42,096 nucleotides of DNA from an uncultured Hungatella sp. (GTDB taxonomy: Bacteria; Bacillota; Clostridia; Lachnospirales; Lachnospiraceae): positions 1 through 42,096 of the forward strand of contig CAJUPQ010000026.1 of NCBI GenBank assembly GCA_910588505.1, read 5' to 3'. The translations under genes and the position numbers were made by a program. Below the pieces are notes generated by a model. The model saw only the letters and a list, made by a program, of their open reading frames with translations. It had not been told where the DNA came from and did not search any database. Shown here one piece after another: positions 40,041 through 42,096 of this stretch. Each line of letters starts with the position of its first letter. Position 1 is the first letter of the stretch.

Positions 40041-40138
40041 TATAAGTAGGGAGGCGCAGGGGCGGGCAGCCTGTGGACGGCCCGCGCCTGGCAGGTTTTG
40101 TATATTTACCATAATCTATTAAAATCAGGAGGGGAATT

Positions 40139-40486
40139 ATGACTGTTAGAGACGCAATGAATGTGCTGGGCGCAAGAGTTTTGGTGGGGGAAGAGTTATT
40201 GGACCGGGAGGTGAAAAGCGCCTGCGGGTCGGACATGATGAGTGATGTGCTGGCATTTTCCAAGGACCATTCGATCTTGTTGACCGGGCTTTGCAATCCT
40301 CAGGTTATCCGGACCGCGGAGATGTTAGATATTGTGTGCATCATCTTTGTCAGGGGCAAAAAGCCGGACGAGACGATCCTGGAGATGGCAAGGGAGCGGG
40401 ATCTGGTGGTGCTTGAGACGGGACACAGGATGTTTTCCGCGTGCGGTATGCTGTATGCGGCAGGACTTCATGGAGGTGCGATATAA
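40139..40486 (+). CDS. DRTGG domain protein
   Basis: 115 residues forming one DRTGG-type domain, named after a motif in phosphotransacetylase and pyrophosphatase proteins: LLTGLCNPQVIRTAEMLDI, VRGKKPDETILEMARERDL, and VLETGHRMFSACGMLYAAGL. It may bind a nucleotide or be an allosteric module. It opens the operon divergent from the hydrogenase genes; its stop codon overlaps the next start by one base. Confidence 0.85.
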   Translation: MTVRDAMNVLGARVLVGEELLDREVKSACGSDMMSDVLAFSKDHSILLTGLCNPQVIRTAEMLDIVCIIFVRGKKPDETILEMARERDLVVLETGHRMFSACGMLYAAGLHGGAI

Positions 40487-40908
40487 TGGCGGATGTGATT
40501 GCTCTGACTTATGATATTTCCCCGGATGATTTCACCAGGGCAGGGGAGGCCAGCAGCGATGTTAAGAGTAAGTTAAAACAGGTTGGGGTTTCCCCGGCGG
40601 CGATCCGGAAGGTGGCTATCGCCATGTATGAGGGGGAGATCAATATGGTGATCCATGCCGAGGGCGGAAAGATCACAGTGGAGATTTCCCCAACGGAGAT
40701 CCGCATGATCCTGGCTGACAAAGGGCCGGGGATCCCGGATGTGGAACAGGCCATGCAGGCAGGGTGGTCCACGGCGCCGGATGAGGTCAGGTCTCTGGGG
40801 TTTGGAGCCGGCATGGGGCTGCCCAATATGAAAAAGTATACAGATGAGATGAGTATTGAGACGGAGATTGGAGTGGGTACTACCATTACCATGGTGGTGA
40901 AGCTGTAA
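40486..40908 (+). CDS. RsbW-like anti-sigma-type ATP-binding protein
   Basis: 140-residue GHKL ATPase without a sensor part. The N box is YEGEINMVIHA, G1 is ADKGPGIPD, and G2 is GFGAGMGLPNMKKY; the closing strand reads VGTTITMVVKL. This resembles serine/threonine anti-sigma kinases (RsbW/SpoIIAB). It is translationally coupled to the DRTGG gene and followed by the HydS-like gene, so it may relay a redox or hydrogen signal; inference. Confidence 0.87.
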   Translation: MADVIALTYDISPDDFTRAGEASSDVKSKLKQVGVSPAAIRKVAIAMYEGEINMVIHAEGGKITVEISPTEIRMILADKGPGIPDVEQAMQAGWSTAPDEVRSLGFGAGMGLPNMKKYTDEMSIETEIGVGTTITMVVKL

Positions 40909-40969
40909 GCGTCAGGGGGTTCCGGATATGACCGGAACGTTATAAAAAGAAATGGAGAGGGGTTGGAAG

Positions 40970-42096
40970 ATGGATAAATTCTATCATTCCGTGCGGCTGG
41001 AGGCGGCCTTGTGCAAGGGGTGCATCAACTGTATCAAACGCTGCCCGACCCAGGCTATACGGGTCAGGGACGGAAAGGCGCAGATCAACGGCAAGTTCTG
41101 TATTGACTGTGGGGAGTGTATACGCATCTGCCCTCATCACGCGAAGATCGCTACATATGATAAGCTGGAGGTTATGCGTCAGTACGAGTATACGGTGGCT
41201 CTGCCGGCTCCGTCTCTGTACAGCCAGTTTAATAATCTGGAGGATGTGAATATTGTTTTAAACGCATTAAAGCTTATGGGGTTTGACGATGTGTTTGAGG
41301 TCAGCGGGGCGGCGGAGATCGTGTCCGAGGCAACCAGGCAGTATATCTCGGCCCACCAGGATCAGGTGCCGATTATCAGCACGGCCTGTCCGTCAGTGGT
41401 GCGGCTGATTCGGGTAAGGTTCCCTAATCTGATCCCCCATCTGCTGCCTTTGAATCCGCCGGTTGAGGTGGCGGCAGGGCTGGCGGCGGAGAAGGCGCTG
41501 CAGGAGTCCGGTCTCCCCAGGGAGAAGATCGGGATCTTCTTTATCTCCCCCTGCCCGTCCAAGGTGACCTATGTGAAAGCGCCTCTGGGGACGGAGAAGA
41601 GTGAGGTGGATCATGTGCTGGCCATCAAGGAGGTGTACCCTCAGCTTTTGTCCCACATGAAGGCTGTGGGGGAGGATCCTCAGGAACTGCACATTTCCGG
41701 GAAGATCGGTATCAGCTGGGGGCGCAGCGGCGGGGAAGCCAGCGGACTTTTTTCGGAGAACTATCTGGCGGCGGACGGTATTGAGAATGTGATCCGGGTG
41801 CTGGAGGATCTGGAGGACGAGAAGTTTGACAACCTGCAGTTTGTGGAGCTGAACGCCTGCAACGGCGGGTGCGTGGGCGGCGTGCTGACGGTGGAGAACC
41901 CCTATGTGGCGGAGGTGAAGCTAAAGCGGTTGCGCAAGTACATGCCCGTGGCCAGAAGCCACATGGAGGAGAACACAAAAGAGTATGTACCCTGGACTAC
42001 CGGTGTGGAGTTTGAGCCGGTGTTCCGCCTGGGCGATAATATGATGGAGAGTTTTTCACGCCTGGAACGGGTGGAGCGGCTTTGTAAGCGGCTCCC
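40970..42096 (+). CDS. HydS-like ferredoxin/[FeFe]-hydrogenase large-subunit domain protein (right end cut off)
   Basis: Runs off the window after about 375 codons. ATG at 40970, after GGAGAGGGG and GGAAG. The N-terminus has two [4Fe-4S] motifs (CKGCINCIKRCP from Cys15, CIDCGECIRICP from Cys44). Then comes a hydrogenase large-subunit C-terminal domain with altered motifs: L1 is STACPSV (proton-relay Cys replaced by Ala, ligand Cys kept), L2 is SPCPSKVTYV, and L3 is NACNGGCVGG, which lacks the GGGQP tail. These changes resemble sensory group-C (HydS) proteins rather than catalytic enzymes. A PAS domain, usual in HydS, would lie beyond the window. Confidence 0.85.
   Translation, partial: MDKFYHSVRLEAALCKGCINCIKRCPTQAIRVRDGKAQINGKFCIDCGECIRICPHHAKIATYDKLEVMRQYEYTVALPAPSLYSQFNNLEDVNIVLNALKLMGFDDVFEVSGAAEIVSEATRQYISAHQDQVPIISTACPSVVRLIRVRFPNLIPHLLPLNPPVEVAAGLAAEKALQESGLPREKIGIFFISPCPSKVTYVKAPLGTEKSEVDHVLAIKEVYPQLLSHMKAVGEDPQELHISGKIGISWGRSGGEASGLFSENYLAADGIENVIRVLEDLEDEKFDNLQFVELNACNGGCVGGVLTVENPYVAEVKLKRLRKYMPVARSHMEENTKEYVPWTTGVEFEPVFRLGDNMMESFSRLERVERLCKRL

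Noticed and set aside
1..42096. CRISPR array, insertion sequence or prophage
   Set aside because: No regularly spaced repeats, transposase, integrase or phage structural genes were seen on either strand.

Overview
The window looks like a chromosomal segment of a spore-forming, strictly fermentative gut Firmicute of the family Lachnospiraceae (Clostridium cluster XIVa). The reasons are a nudF-spoIIM pair, low-GC-type sigma-A promoters and AGGAGG ribosome sites on a moderately GC-rich background, a choline-binding-type cell-wall repeat protein, a YesM/YesN-type sensor pair, and an NADH-linked [FeFe]-hydrogenase operon facing a HydS-like gene. This assignment is inferred from gene content; no species can be named from sequence reading alone.

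Layout. 1-5.3 kb: rny (RNase Y), a secreted cell-wall-binding-repeat protein, a Nudix hydrolase and SpoIIM, then a promoter with a possible small structured RNA of unknown family, tRNA-Ala(GGC), and a discoidin-like domain protein. 5.35-10.1 kb (minus strand): RNase H with a viroplasmin domain, then a three-gene sugar-sensing module (AraC-type response regulator, YesM-type kinase, anchored sugar-binding protein) with no transporter beside it. 10.3-16.2 kb: a lipoprotein alpha/beta-hydrolase, the wreck of an AAA ATPase gene, a pRiA4b ORF-3-domain protein, a polysaccharide deacetylase and a YwaF-like membrane protein. 16.4-27.3 kb: a polar amino-acid ABC transporter (binding protein, permease, ATPase), a flavodoxin, FtsH, an HMA metal-binding protein behind an ArsR/SmtB-type operator, a purine/pyrimidine salvage set (pnp, udk, UPF0340), threonine aldolase, and an ABC-F ATPase.

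27.3-34.7 kb is an accessory island that by eye is more AT-rich in large part. It holds a fragmentary ORF, a YhcG/DUF1016 PDDEXK nuclease with a palindrome in front of the gene and inside it, a run of GNAT acetyltransferases (five GNAT domains in three genes) with a TfoX-N protein, a hairpin-rich dispersed-repeat-like element, a 5'-truncated and frameshifted type I restriction HsdR remnant, an apparently intact toxin/PanA-type antitoxin pair with iterons over its promoter, and an unidentified C-terminal remnant.

34.8-42.1 kb is the hydrogen module. On the minus strand lies NuoE-like / HATPase / 2Fe-2S ferredoxin / NuoF-like / [FeFe]-hydrogenase, expected to form a multi-subunit, possibly electron-bifurcating, NADH-dependent hydrogenase. 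Divergently on the plus strand lie a DRTGG protein, an RsbW-like ATPase and the beginning of a HydS-like ferredoxin-hydrogenase-domain protein that runs off the right edge. The divergent half probably senses or regulates rather than catalyses.

No complete new defence system is visible. The strongest second-look items are the candidate RNA at 4.03-4.19 kb, the repeat element at 31.5 kb, the repeated palindrome of the DUF1016 nuclease, the iteron-controlled PanA-type toxin-antitoxin pair, the ArsR-type operator, and the pairing of a catalytic hydrogenase having a variant L1 motif with a HydS-like protein.
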